Positions 53,483 to 60,305 of a DNA stretch of 64,000 nucleotides are shown in pieces. The position numbers and the translations under genes were made by a program. Within the stretch, counting starts at the first letter, position 1. Every line of letters starts with the position of its first letter. Below the pieces are notes generated by a model. That model was not told the origin of the DNA and searched no databases. It saw only the letters and a program-made list of their open reading frames with translations. Origin of the DNA: Mycobacteriales bacterium (lineage in GTDB: Bacteria; Actinomycetota; Actinomycetes; Mycobacteriales; SCTD01); NCBI GenBank assembly GCA_040902655.1, contig JBBDWV010000057.1, positions 438 through 64,437 of the forward strand, written 5' to 3'.

Positions 53483-53604
53483 CGCCCCCTCCTTCGTGAC
53501 CTGGACAATCCGGGCAGCTGCCACAGGAACAACTCCCGCACCAGCCAATGGTGACGAGTTGTAGCAGATTGATCACCGGATGTCGTGGGTGCCGGTGCGC
53601 CCTC

Positions 53605-53610
53605 TAGGCT
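53605..53610 (+). promoter_or_regulatory. -10 hexamer of leaderless map
   Basis: TAGGCT ends exactly 7 nt before the GTG of map (53618), with no ribosome site. Confidence 0.55.
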
Positions 53611-53617
53611 TGCCGGG

Positions 53618-54616
53618 GTGAACACACCTGCCCTTGCCGCGAACGAACCCTGCTGGTGCGGCAGCGGCCGGCGCTACAAGCGCTGCCACCGGATCGCCGA
53701 TCTCGACCCGGCCCGGGCGGCCGCCGAGCAGGCCCGCAGGCTGGAGGCCGAGCGCCGCGCCGCCTCCTTCGTCCGCCCCGGCACGCTCTCGCCGCGCCGC
53801 GAGGTACCCGCCCACATCCCACGGCCGGACTACGCCCTCGACAAGCACGGCCGGCCCAGGCACCACGACAGCGGCCGGCCGAAGGACGCGGAGACGATCG
53901 AGCTGATGCGGGCCGCCGGACGGGCCGCGGCCGAGGTGCTGCAGATCGTGGGGGCCGCCATCGCACCGGGCGTGACGACCGACGAGCTGGATGCGATCGC
54001 TCACGAGGAGTGCGTCCGGCGCGGCGGCTACCCGTCCCCACTCGGCTACAACGGCTTCCCGAAGTCGCTGTGCACCAGCGTCAACGAGGTCATCTGCCAC
54101 GGGATCCCCGACTCGACCGTCCTGAACGACGGCGACATCGTCAACTGCGACGTGACCATCTACCTCGACGGCGTGCACGGCGACACCAACGCCACCTTCC
54201 TGGTCGGTGAGGTGGACGAGGCCTCCCGCAGGCTGGTGGACGTCACCCGCGAGTGCCTCGACCTGGGCATCGCGGCCGTGCGGCCGGGGGCCCGGATCCG
54301 CGACATCGGCCGGGCGATCCAGACGCACGCGGAGAGCCACGGCTACGGCGTGGTGCGGGCCTTCGTCGGACACGGCGTCGGCCGCAGCTTCCACAGTGAC
54401 CCGCAGGTCTTCCACTACGACAACCCGGCGGCACGCACCGAGATCCTGCCCGGGATGACGTTCACCATCGAGCCGATGATCGCCATCGGCGACTGGCACC
54501 ACGAGATGTGGGACGACGGGTGGACCGCCGTCACCGCCGACCGCTCCCGGACCGCGCAGTTCGAGCACACTCTGGTCGTCACCGGGGACGGGGCGGACAT
54601 CCTGACCCTCGTCTGA
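53618..54616 (+). CDS. map: Methionine aminopeptidase with SEC-C motif
   Basis: A 332-aa type I methionine aminopeptidase that trims initiator Met. The N-terminus carries a SEC-C zinc motif ([16 protein letters not shown]). The catalytic domain has [11 protein letters not shown] (His), [20 protein letters not shown] (two metal Asp), [14 protein letters not shown] (His), TIEPMI (Glu) and the final Glu in FEHTLVV. GTG 53618 appears leaderless. It directly precedes crtI, 27 nt apart, but crtI has its own hexamer. Confidence 0.95.
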   Translation: MNTPALAANEPCWCGSGRRYKRCHRIADLDPARAAAEQARRLEAERRAASFVRPGTLSPRREVPAHIPRPDYALDKHGRPRHHDSGRPKDAETIELMRAAGRAAAEVLQIVGAAIAPGVTTDELDAIAHEECVRRGGYPSPLGYNGFPKSLCTSVNEVICHGIPDSTVLNDGDIVNCDVTIYLDGVHGDTNATFLVGEVDEASRRLVDVTRECLDLGIAAVRPGARIRDIGRAIQTHAESHGYGVVRAFVGHGVGRSFHSDPQVFHYDNPAARTEILPGMTFTIEPMIAIGDWHHEMWDDGWTAVTADRSRTAQFEHTLVVTGDGADILTLV

Positions 54617-54630
54617 CGCCGGCGCCCGCC

Positions 54631-54636
54631 TACGCT
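54631..54636 (+). promoter_or_regulatory. -10 hexamer of leaderless crtI
   Basis: TACGCT ends exactly 7 nt before the GTG of crtI (54644), directly after the map stop codon. Confidence 0.55.
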
Positions 54637-54643
54637 TCCGTGC

Positions 54644-56170
54644 GTGAAGACCGTCCCCGGCAGGACCGACCGCGTCGTCGTCGTCGGAGCCGGGCTCGCC
54701 GGGCTGTCGGCGGCACTGCGACTGGCCGGCGCCGACCGCGAGGTCACCGTGCTCGAGCGCGCGGCGGTGCCCGGCGGCCGCAACGGGCTGCTCGAGGTCC
54801 CGTCGCCGGGCGGCGACGGGACCTACCGGTTCGACACCGGCCCCACCGTCCTGACCATGCCGGACCTGATCGCCGATGCCCTCGACTGCGTCGGGGAGCG
54901 GCTCGCGGACTGGCTCGAGCTCACGCCGGTCGACCCCCTCTACCGCGCGTACTACCCCGACGGGTCGACGCTCGACGTCAGGGCCGACGCCGGCGCGATG
55001 GCAGCGGAGGTCGAGCGGGTCTGCGGTCCGGCCGAGGCGAAGGGCTATCTGGCGTACGTCGACTTCGTCTCGACGCTCTATCGGTACGAGATGAAGGACT
55101 TCATCGACCGCAACATCGACTCGCCGCTGGACCTGCTGACGGCGAACCTGGCCCGGCTCGCCGCGATCGGCGGCTTCGGCCGGCTCGCGCCGAAGGTCGG
55201 GCAGTACCTGAAGGATCCTCGCACCCAGCGGGTGCTGTCCTTCCAGTCGATGTACGCCGGGCTGTCGCCGTACGACGCCCTCGCCCTCTACGCCGTCATC
55301 GCCTACATGGACTCCGTCGCCGGCGTCTTCTTCCCGAAGGGGGGCATGCACGCGGTGCCGCGGGCGCTGGCCGGGGCGGCAGAAAAGCACGGCGTCGTGT
55401 TCCGCTACGACACGACGGTCTCGCGGGTCCTGGTGGAGCACGGCCGCGCGGTCGGCGTCGAGACGGCTGACGGCGAGCGCCTCCCGGCCGACGTCGTGGT
55501 GCTGAACCCGGACCTGCCGGTGGCCTACCGCGAGCTGCTGCCGCCCGCGGCCACGCCCGCCCGGGTGAAGACGCTGTCGTACTCCCCCTCGTGTTTCCTG
55601 CTGCTCGCCGGGTCGACGCAGCCGTACTCCCGGATCGCCCACCACAACATCCACTTCGGTCGCTCCTGGAAGCGCGTCTTCCGGGAGCTGATCGACGAGA
55701 AGTCGCTGATGAGCGACCCGTCGATCCTGGTCACCAACCCGACGCACAGCGACCCGACGCTCGCGCCGGACGGCCGGCACATGTACTACGTGCTCCTGCC
55801 CACACCGAACACCAGCGCCGGCATCGACTGGCAGGTCGTCGGCCCGCGCTACCGCGAGGAGGCGGTCGCGCGGCTCGAGGCGCTCGGCTACGTCGGCTTC
55901 GGCGACGCGATCGAGGTCGAGCACGTGACGACACCCGCCGATTGGCAGCGCCGCGGGATGGAGCAGGGCGCGCCGTTCGCCGCGGCGCACTCGTTCTTCC
56001 AGACCGGGCCGTTCCGCCCGGCGAACCTGGCACCCCGGGTGGCGGGCGTGGTCTTCGCCGGCTCCGGGACGCAGCCGGGCGTCGGGGTGCCGATGGTACT
56101 GATCTCCGGCCGGCTGGCCGCCGAACGGATCCTGGGCAAGGACCGGACCTACCGCTCCCGCGCGCTGTGA
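54644..56170 (+). CDS. crtI: Phytoene desaturase
   Basis: A 508-aa FAD enzyme converting phytoene to lycopene or a related desaturated product. The FAD motif is VVVVGAGLAGLSAALRLAGA. FDTGPTVLTMPDLIADAL, FQSMYAGLSPYDALALYAVI, GVFFPKGGMHAVPRALA, YYVLLPTPNTSAGIDW and FAGSGTQPGVGVPMVLISG are typical CrtI stretches. GTG 54644; stop overlaps crtB (GTGA). Desaturation step number cannot be read from sequence. Confidence 0.94.
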   Translation: MKTVPGRTDRVVVVGAGLAGLSAALRLAGADREVTVLERAAVPGGRNGLLEVPSPGGDGTYRFDTGPTVLTMPDLIADALDCVGERLADWLELTPVDPLYRAYYPDGSTLDVRADAGAMAAEVERVCGPAEAKGYLAYVDFVSTLYRYEMKDFIDRNIDSPLDLLTANLARLAAIGGFGRLAPKVGQYLKDPRTQRVLSFQSMYAGLSPYDALALYAVIAYMDSVAGVFFPKGGMHAVPRALAGAAEKHGVVFRYDTTVSRVLVEHGRAVGVETADGERLPADVVVLNPDLPVAYRELLPPAATPARVKTLSYSPSCFLLLAGSTQPYSRIAHHNIHFGRSWKRVFRELIDEKSLMSDPSILVTNPTHSDPTLAPDGRHMYYVLLPTPNTSAGIDWQVVGPRYREEAVARLEALGYVGFGDAIEVEHVTTPADWQRRGMEQGAPFAAAHSFFQTGPFRPANLAPRVAGVVFAGSGTQPGVGVPMVLISGRLAAERILGKDRTYRSRAL

Positions 56171-57093
56171 GTGCGCGCGAGCTGGACGCGGCCGGCATCC
56201 GGGATCCGCAGCTGCGGGCGTCCTACGAGGCCTGCCGCCGGCTGAACGCCGGCCACGGCAAGACCTACTACCTGGCCACGCTGCTGCTGCCCGCCTGGAA
56301 GCGGCCGTACGTCCACGCGCTGTACGGCTTCGCGCGCTACGCCGACGAGATCGTGGACGACCTCGGCAGCACGCTCAGCGACGCCGAGAAGGCCGACTGG
56401 CTGATCGGCTGGGGCGAGCAGTTCGCGCGCGATGTCGCCAGCGGCGGCAGCGAGCATCCGGTCTGCCGGGCCGTGGTCGACACCGTGCGCCGGTGGGAGC
56501 TGCCGATGGAGTACTTCGAGGCGTTCCTGGCCAGCATGCGGATGGACCTGACGGTCACGTCGTACGCCCGCTACGAGGACCTGATGACCTACGTCCACGG
56601 CTCGGCAGCCGTGATCGGGCTGCAGATGGTGCCGATCCTCGAGCCGCTCGTGCCGCGCGAGGTCGCCGACCCCTACGCCCGCGACCTCGGGATCGCCTTC
56701 CAGCTGAGCAACTTCCTGCGCGACGTCGGCGAGGACCTGCGCCGCGGCCGGATCTATCTGCCGGCGGAGGATCTGGAGGTGTTCGGGGTGACCCGCGAGC
56801 ACCTGGAGCACGGCGTGGTGGACGGGCCGGTACGCCGGCTGCTCGCCTTCGAGGTGGCCCGCACCCGGGAGATCTACCGCTCCGCCGCACACGGCACCCG
56901 GCTGCTGCACCCCACCAGCCGGCCCTGCATCCAGACCGCCCTGCGCCTGTACGGCGGGATCCTGGACGAGGTGGAGGCGGCCGATTACGCCGTGCTCGGC
57001 CAGCGGGTCGGCGTGGGAGCCGCTCAGCGCGCCAGGGTGGCCGCCCCGGGCCTGACGCGGGCATGGGCGGCCCGCCGCCGCACCACCGGTTGA
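56167..57093 (+). CDS. crtB: Phytoene synthase
   Basis: A 308-aa squalene/phytoene synthase that joins two GGPP. Motifs: HGKTYYLATLLLPAWKRPYV, ALYGFARYADEIVDDLG (first Asp-rich motif), SMRMDLTVTSYARYEDLMTY, and QLSNFLRDVGEDLRRGRIYL (second Asp-rich motif) with LPAEDLEVFGV. GTG 56167 overlaps the crtI stop, so the two first steps of C40 synthesis are cotranslated. Confidence 0.96.
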   Translation: MSARELDAAGIRDPQLRASYEACRRLNAGHGKTYYLATLLLPAWKRPYVHALYGFARYADEIVDDLGSTLSDAEKADWLIGWGEQFARDVASGGSEHPVCRAVVDTVRRWELPMEYFEAFLASMRMDLTVTSYARYEDLMTYVHGSAAVIGLQMVPILEPLVPREVADPYARDLGIAFQLSNFLRDVGEDLRRGRIYLPAEDLEVFGVTREHLEHGVVDGPVRRLLAFEVARTREIYRSAAHGTRLLHPTSRPCIQTALRLYGGILDEVEAADYAVLGQRVGVGAAQRARVAAPGLTRAWAARRRTTG

Positions 57094-57130
57094 GGGGATT
57101 GGACTCTCCCACTGCGGGGACCATCCGGAC

Positions 57131-57397
57131 GTGACCGAAGACAGCGCCAGCAGCCGTCAGGGACGCGACCCGTCCGAGACCGCCACCAGCCGCGAGGCCA
57201 GCGGCGATGTCAGGCCGGGGGCGATCCCGCCCGACGACGGCCAGACCTCCGGCGCCTCGGGCGACGCGCACAAGGCGCCGAACATGGGGCCGGTGAACGG
57301 CAACCGCACCCCGATGATCGTCGCGCTCGTGTTCCTGGCGTTCTTCGTGATCGCGATCGCCGTCATCACCGGGGCGAGCTTCTTCCCGAGCGACTGA
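57131..57397 (+). CDS. 88-aa small membrane protein, unknown
   Basis: The 88-residue product has a long polar, Ser/Asp/Gly-rich N-terminus (PGAIPPDDGQTSGASGDAHK) and one C-terminal helix (MIVALVFLAFFVIAIAVIT). It resembles small tail-anchored actinobacterial proteins, but I cannot name a family. GTG 57131 lacks a clear ribosome site. Its last 32 nt overlap the end of crtYd on the opposite strand. Confidence 0.65.
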   Translation: MTEDSASSRQGRDPSETATSREASGDVRPGAIPPDDGQTSGASGDAHKAPNMGPVNGNRTPMIVALVFLAFFVIAIAVITGASFFPSD

Positions 57398-57728
57398 TCC
57401 GCCGGCCCCACCAGACCCACCACGCCAGCGTCTGCACGATCAGCGCGAAGCCGAAGAGCAGGTCCTCCAGCGGTGCGAAGACGATCCGCCCGTCACCCAG
57501 CAGGGTGGGCGTCTGGCCCGGGTACGACGAGCTGCCGACGATGACGTCGCCGTTGTAGGCCACGATGCCCCGGCCGGTCAGGATCCCGTTGGTGACCAGC
57601 TGGAAGAACACCACGATGGCGTACGCCGTCCAGAACGCCTTGCGGGCCAGCAGCCGGGTGCGCAGCACCAGCAGGTCGAGCAGCACCGTGGCGCCCACGG
57701 CCAGCAGCGCGGCCTGGGTGTAGGTCAC
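57366..57728 (-). CDS. crtYd: Lycopene cyclase subunit CrtYd
   Basis: A 120-aa membrane subunit of the heterodimeric lycopene cyclase. It has three hydrophobic segments and the domain signature RIVFAPLEDLLFGFALIVQT. With CrtYc it forms beta or epsilon rings on lycopene. Which ring type, and whether one or both ends are cyclised, cannot be read. GTG 57728 overlaps the crtYc stop (GTGA). Confidence 0.9.
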   Translation of the reverse strand: MTYTQAALLAVGATVLLDLLVLRTRLLARKAFWTAYAIVVFFQLVTNGILTGRGIVAYNGDVIVGSSSYPGQTPTLLGDGRIVFAPLEDLLFGFALIVQTLAWWVWWGRRISRSGRSSPR

Positions 57729-58051
57729 GGCTCGTCGCCGACCGTCCACCCCTTGACGGCACGCACCGCCTCGAGGGTGAGCACGGCGCAGATCGGGATG
57801 ACCACGAAGAACAGCAGCTCCTCGATCGGCAGTCCGCCCACCTGGAGACCGGTGACCTGGCGCGGGTCGAAGACCCAGTGGCCGGCGCGGACGGCGAGCA
57901 GGTCCCAGCCGACGAAGACGACGGCGACGGGGAGCAGCGTCAGCAGCAGCCGACGCCACCGCGCGTAGACCCGGGTGCCGAGCAGCACCTCGAGCGGCGC
58001 CGTACCGACCAGGCAGCCGGCCAGCACGAGCAGGTAGGCCAGCGACCTCAT
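57725..58051 (-). CDS. crtYc: Lycopene cyclase subunit CrtYc
   Basis: A 108-aa membrane protein with three helices and the cyclase motif [20 protein letters not shown], the PxEE block thought to be catalytic. ATG 58051 overlaps the thiE stop, so the carotenoid cyclase is translationally coupled to thiamin biosynthesis genes. Confidence 0.9.
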   Translation of the reverse strand: MRSLAYLLVLAGCLVGTAPLEVLLGTRVYARWRRLLLTLLPVAVVFVGWDLLAVRAGHWVFDPRQVTGLQVGGLPIEELLFFVVIPICAVLTLEAVRAVKGWTVGDEP

Positions 58052-58701
58052 TCCGCGACCAGCCGCGCCTTGAGATCGGCAGCCGCGGCCTGCGGATCGG
58101 CCGCCTCGGTCAGCGCCCGGACGACGACGACCCTTCGGGCGCCCGCCGCGAGCACCTGGTCGAGGTTGCCGGCGTCGATACCGCCGATCGCGAACCACGG
58201 CCGGGCACTGCCCAGCCCGACGGCGTAGCGCGTGAGCGGCAACCCCGGCGCCGGCCGCCCCGGCTTGGTCGGGGTGGGCCACGTCGGCCCGACGCAGAAG
58301 TAGTCGACGCCGGGCTCGAGCGCCGCGGCGGCCACCTGCGCCTCGTCGTGGCAGGACCGGCCGACCAGCACGTCGGGGCCGAGGATGCGGCGGGCCGCGG
58401 CCACCGGCAGGTCGTCCTGACCCAGGTGCAGCACGTCGGGGCGCGCGACCAGGGCGAGGTCGGCCCGGTCGTTCACCGACCAGAGCGCGCCGTGCCGCCC
58501 GGCCGCCTGCGCCACGACCTCGCACAGCCGGAGCTCCTCGCGCGCCTCCAGCCCCTTCTCGCGCAGCTGCACGATGTCGACACCGCCGGCCAGCACCGCG
58601 TCCAGGAACTCCGCAAGGTCCGGCCGCGACGGCGTGCACAGGTAGAGCCGGGCCTCGGCCAGCCGGGCGTGCCGGGCCAGGCCGGCTGCATGGTCAGCCA
58701 C
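58048..58701 (-). CDS. thiE: Thiamine-phosphate synthase
   Basis: A 217-aa TIM-barrel enzyme joining HMP-pyrophosphate and thiazole phosphate. [71 protein letters not shown] and [19 protein letters not shown] are the expected blocks. GTG 58701 overlaps thiS by 8 nt. Confidence 0.95.
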   Translation of the reverse strand: MADHAAGLARHARLAEARLYLCTPSRPDLAEFLDAVLAGGVDIVQLREKGLEAREELRLCEVVAQAAGRHGALWSVNDRADLALVARPDVLHLGQDDLPVAAARRILGPDVLVGRSCHDEAQVAAAALEPGVDYFCVGPTWPTPTKPGRPAPGLPLTRYAVGLGSARPWFAIGGIDAGNLDQVLAAGARRVVVVRALTEAADPQAAAADLKARLVAE

Positions 58702-58894
58702 CCGCCACAGCCCGCACGAGCTCCAGCCGGTCCCCGTCGCGCAGCTCGACCGCCGCCAACTCCGAGCGCAGCAACGCCGCGCCGTTGTGCTCCACGACGA
58801 CCGAGCCGACCCGCAGCCCGAGCGACTCGATCAACGCCGGCAGGGCGGTCCCGTCGGGCACCTGTGAGGCACGTCCGTTGACCATCAGCTGCAC
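58694..58894 (-). CDS. thiS: Sulfur carrier protein ThiS
   Basis: A 66-aa ubiquitin-like sulfur carrier for thiazole synthesis. [20 protein letters not shown] starts the fold; [15 protein letters not shown] follows, and the chain ends ELVRAVAGG with the diglycine that is thiocarboxylated. GTG 58894 gives the best N-terminus and lies 7 nt after TAGGGT; ATG 58885 is an alternative. thiG is not in the window. Confidence 0.9.
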   Translation of the reverse strand: MQLMVNGRASQVPDGTALPALIESLGLRVGSVVVEHNGAALLRSELAAVELRDGDRLELVRAVAGG

Positions 58895-58901
58895 TCGACC
58901 C

Positions 58902-58907
58902 ACCCTA
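58902..58907 (-). promoter_or_regulatory. -10 hexamer of leaderless thiS operon
   Basis: TAGGGT on the minus strand ends 7 nt before the thiS GTG. A leaderless start leaves no space for a TPP riboswitch ahead of thiS-thiE-crtYc-crtYd. Confidence 0.5.
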
Positions 58908-58934
58908 CGGCAGCAGGGCAGGCATGATCGGTCC

Positions 58935-59441
58935 ATGACGCCGCCCGACAAGCAGCCGCCCGCCCATGTCCGGCTCGGCAACAAGGCGCTGACCGTGGTC
59001 GAGGACGTCGTCTACGTCGCCATCGCGGTGCTGCTGTCGGTGGGTGCGGGGGTGCTGATCGTGCAGGCGTCGATCGCGCTGGTGAAGGGCGCCGGGGCGG
59101 GCACGTCGGACGCGCTGCTGGACACGCTGGATGCCATCCTGCTGGTCTTCATCTTCGTCGAGCTGCTCTACGCGGTGCGGATCACCCTGAAGGAGCGGCA
59201 GATCGTCGCCGAGCCGTTCCTCATCGCCGGCATCCTGGTCTGCATCAAGGAGATCATCGTGCTGGCGGTGAAGGCGCCCAGCGACTACCTCGACGACGGG
59301 CCGCAGTTCGCCCGGGCCCTGACGGAGGTGGGCCTGCTGGGCGGGCTGATCCTGGTCCTGACGGCAGCCGCCGTCCTGCTGCGGCGCAAGGAGAAGGAGC
59401 CCGAGGAGGGCTCCAACACCGACTCCGCCGCCGAGCTGTGA
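58935..59441 (+). CDS. PsiE-like membrane protein
   Basis: A 168-aa protein with four hydrophobic helices (about 22-50, 65-82, 95-113, 128-150) resembling the phosphate-starvation-inducible PsiE family: LTVVEDVVYVAIAVLLSVGA, DAILLVFIFVELLYAVRITL and EPFLIAGILVCIKEIIVLAV. Function unknown. ATG 58935, divergent from thiS. It converges on the next gene with a 3-nt gap. Confidence 0.8.
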   Translation: MTPPDKQPPAHVRLGNKALTVVEDVVYVAIAVLLSVGAGVLIVQASIALVKGAGAGTSDALLDTLDAILLVFIFVELLYAVRITLKERQIVAEPFLIAGILVCIKEIIVLAVKAPSDYLDDGPQFARALTEVGLLGGLILVLTAAAVLLRRKEKEPEEGSNTDSAAEL

Positions 59442-59444
59442 GCC

Positions 59445-59768
59445 CTACCAGCCAAGCGCCTGGGCCCGACGCTTGATCTCGGTGGCGCGGTTCTCGTGCA
59501 GCGCCTGCAGCGGTGTCCCGGGCAGCGTGTCGTCCGGCGTCGTCAGCCAGCGCAGCGCCTCCTCGTCGGAGTAGCCCGCGTCGTGCAGCAGCGTCAGCAC
59601 CGGCACCAGGTGCTTGACGATCCGGTCGCCGTCGAGCTGGTCGGCGGGCACCTGCACGCCCTGGTCGGTCCGCACCGTCAGCAGCTGGCCGGCCTTGACC
59701 AGGTCGCGCACCCCCGTCGGCCCGACCCCCAGCCGTCCCGCCACCTCCGTCAGCGTCAGCATCTCCAC
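59445..59768 (-). CDS. Rv2175c-like DNA-binding protein
   Basis: A 107-aa protein similar to mycobacterial Rv2175c, a winged-helix DNA-binding substrate of the kinase PknL. MLTLTEVAGRLGVGPTGVRD is an excisionase-type helix-turn-helix; VLTLLHDAGYSDEEALRWLT and GTPLQALHENRATEIKRRAQ form the C-terminal domain. GTG 59768 is 7 nt after TATCCT, so probably leaderless. Target genes unknown. Confidence 0.88.
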   Translation of the reverse strand: MEMLTLTEVAGRLGVGPTGVRDLVKAGQLLTVRTDQGVQVPADQLDGDRIVKHLVPVLTLLHDAGYSDEEALRWLTTPDDTLPGTPLQALHENRATEIKRRAQALGW

Positions 59769-59775
59769 AGCCGTC

Positions 59776-59781
59776 AGGATA
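59776..59781 (-). promoter_or_regulatory. -10 hexamer of leaderless Rv2175c-like gene
   Basis: TATCCT on the minus strand ends 7 nt before GTG 59768. Confidence 0.5.
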
Positions 59782-59812
59782 GGGAGTCCGACCAGGCCCG
59801 GTGCCGGGCGTC

Positions 59813-59877
59813 CTCGGTGCCGGGCGTTCTCGGTGCCCGCAGTGCCTGCTCCGGGCACAGGCGAGGCACCGAGATGG
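59813..59877. repeat. palindromic element A
   Basis: Begins with CTCGGTGCC and ends GGCACCGAGATGG, with internal GTGCC/GGCAC repeats that allow several alternative foldbacks. Element B (60197-60244) has the same two ends. It lies in a 524-nt stretch (59782-60305) that holds no gene I can support. Confidence 0.6.
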
Positions 59878-60007
59878 ATCGAGCAGCCCAGCGAGCAGCC
59901 CGGCACCGCACCGCCAGGGCCGCTGATGCCGGCTCTCGGACGCGGCGGCACGTCGGGCGACCGGGCAACCGCTAATCGCACCTCTCGTGCGGCGGCTCGT
60001 CGGCAGT

Positions 60008-60079
60008 TGATCTTCTGGATGCTGGATTCGCAGCAGACGCGCCGGCGTGTCCGCTGCCGATCCAGCAACCAAAAGATCA
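60008..60079. repeat. 72-bp near-perfect palindrome
   Basis: Two 36-nt arms meet with no loop and match at about 30 positions: TGATCTTCTGGATGCTGGAT on the left mirrors TGATCTTTTGGTTGCTGGAT on the right. It is less GC-rich than its surroundings. It could be a small non-autonomous mobile element, a protein-binding cruciform or a processed RNA. Confidence 0.7.
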
Positions 60080-60196
60080 CCAGGCGTGAAGATCTTGGCG
60101 GGGCGCACGGTACTAGCGGCTCTGTGACGACGCCGCAGCCACCTCACGCGCTGGGTGCAGTAGGAGCATCACCTATGAGGCCCGGCCACGACAGTT

Positions 60197-60244
60197 CTCG
60201 GTGCCAGCAGCGCCCGCTTGTGCGGGCCGCTGGCACCGAGATGG
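60197..60244 (-). terminator. palindromic element B / terminator of LVIVD gene
   Basis: Arms of 19-21 nt (CTCGGTGCCAGC...CCCGC and GCGGG...GCTGGCACCGAG) enclose the loop TTGT with one small bulge. It lies about 65 nt past the stop of the LVIVD-protein gene and could terminate its transcript. It ends with GGCACCGAGATGG, as element A does. Confidence 0.6.
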
Positions 60245-60305
60245 TCCGGCCCGGCCGGCGCCGCTCGCCGGATCCGCATCCGACACGCCGAGGGGTCCGC
60301 TGCCG

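Noticed and set aside
58895-58934. TPP riboswitch before thiS
   Set aside because: Only 40 nt separate thiS and the divergent gene, and a -10-like hexamer 7 nt before the GTG leaves no leader.
59782-60305. protein-coding genes in the palindrome-rich spacer
   Set aside because: Open frames here are Arg/Pro/Gly-rich, start without ribosome sites, and show no family resemblance.
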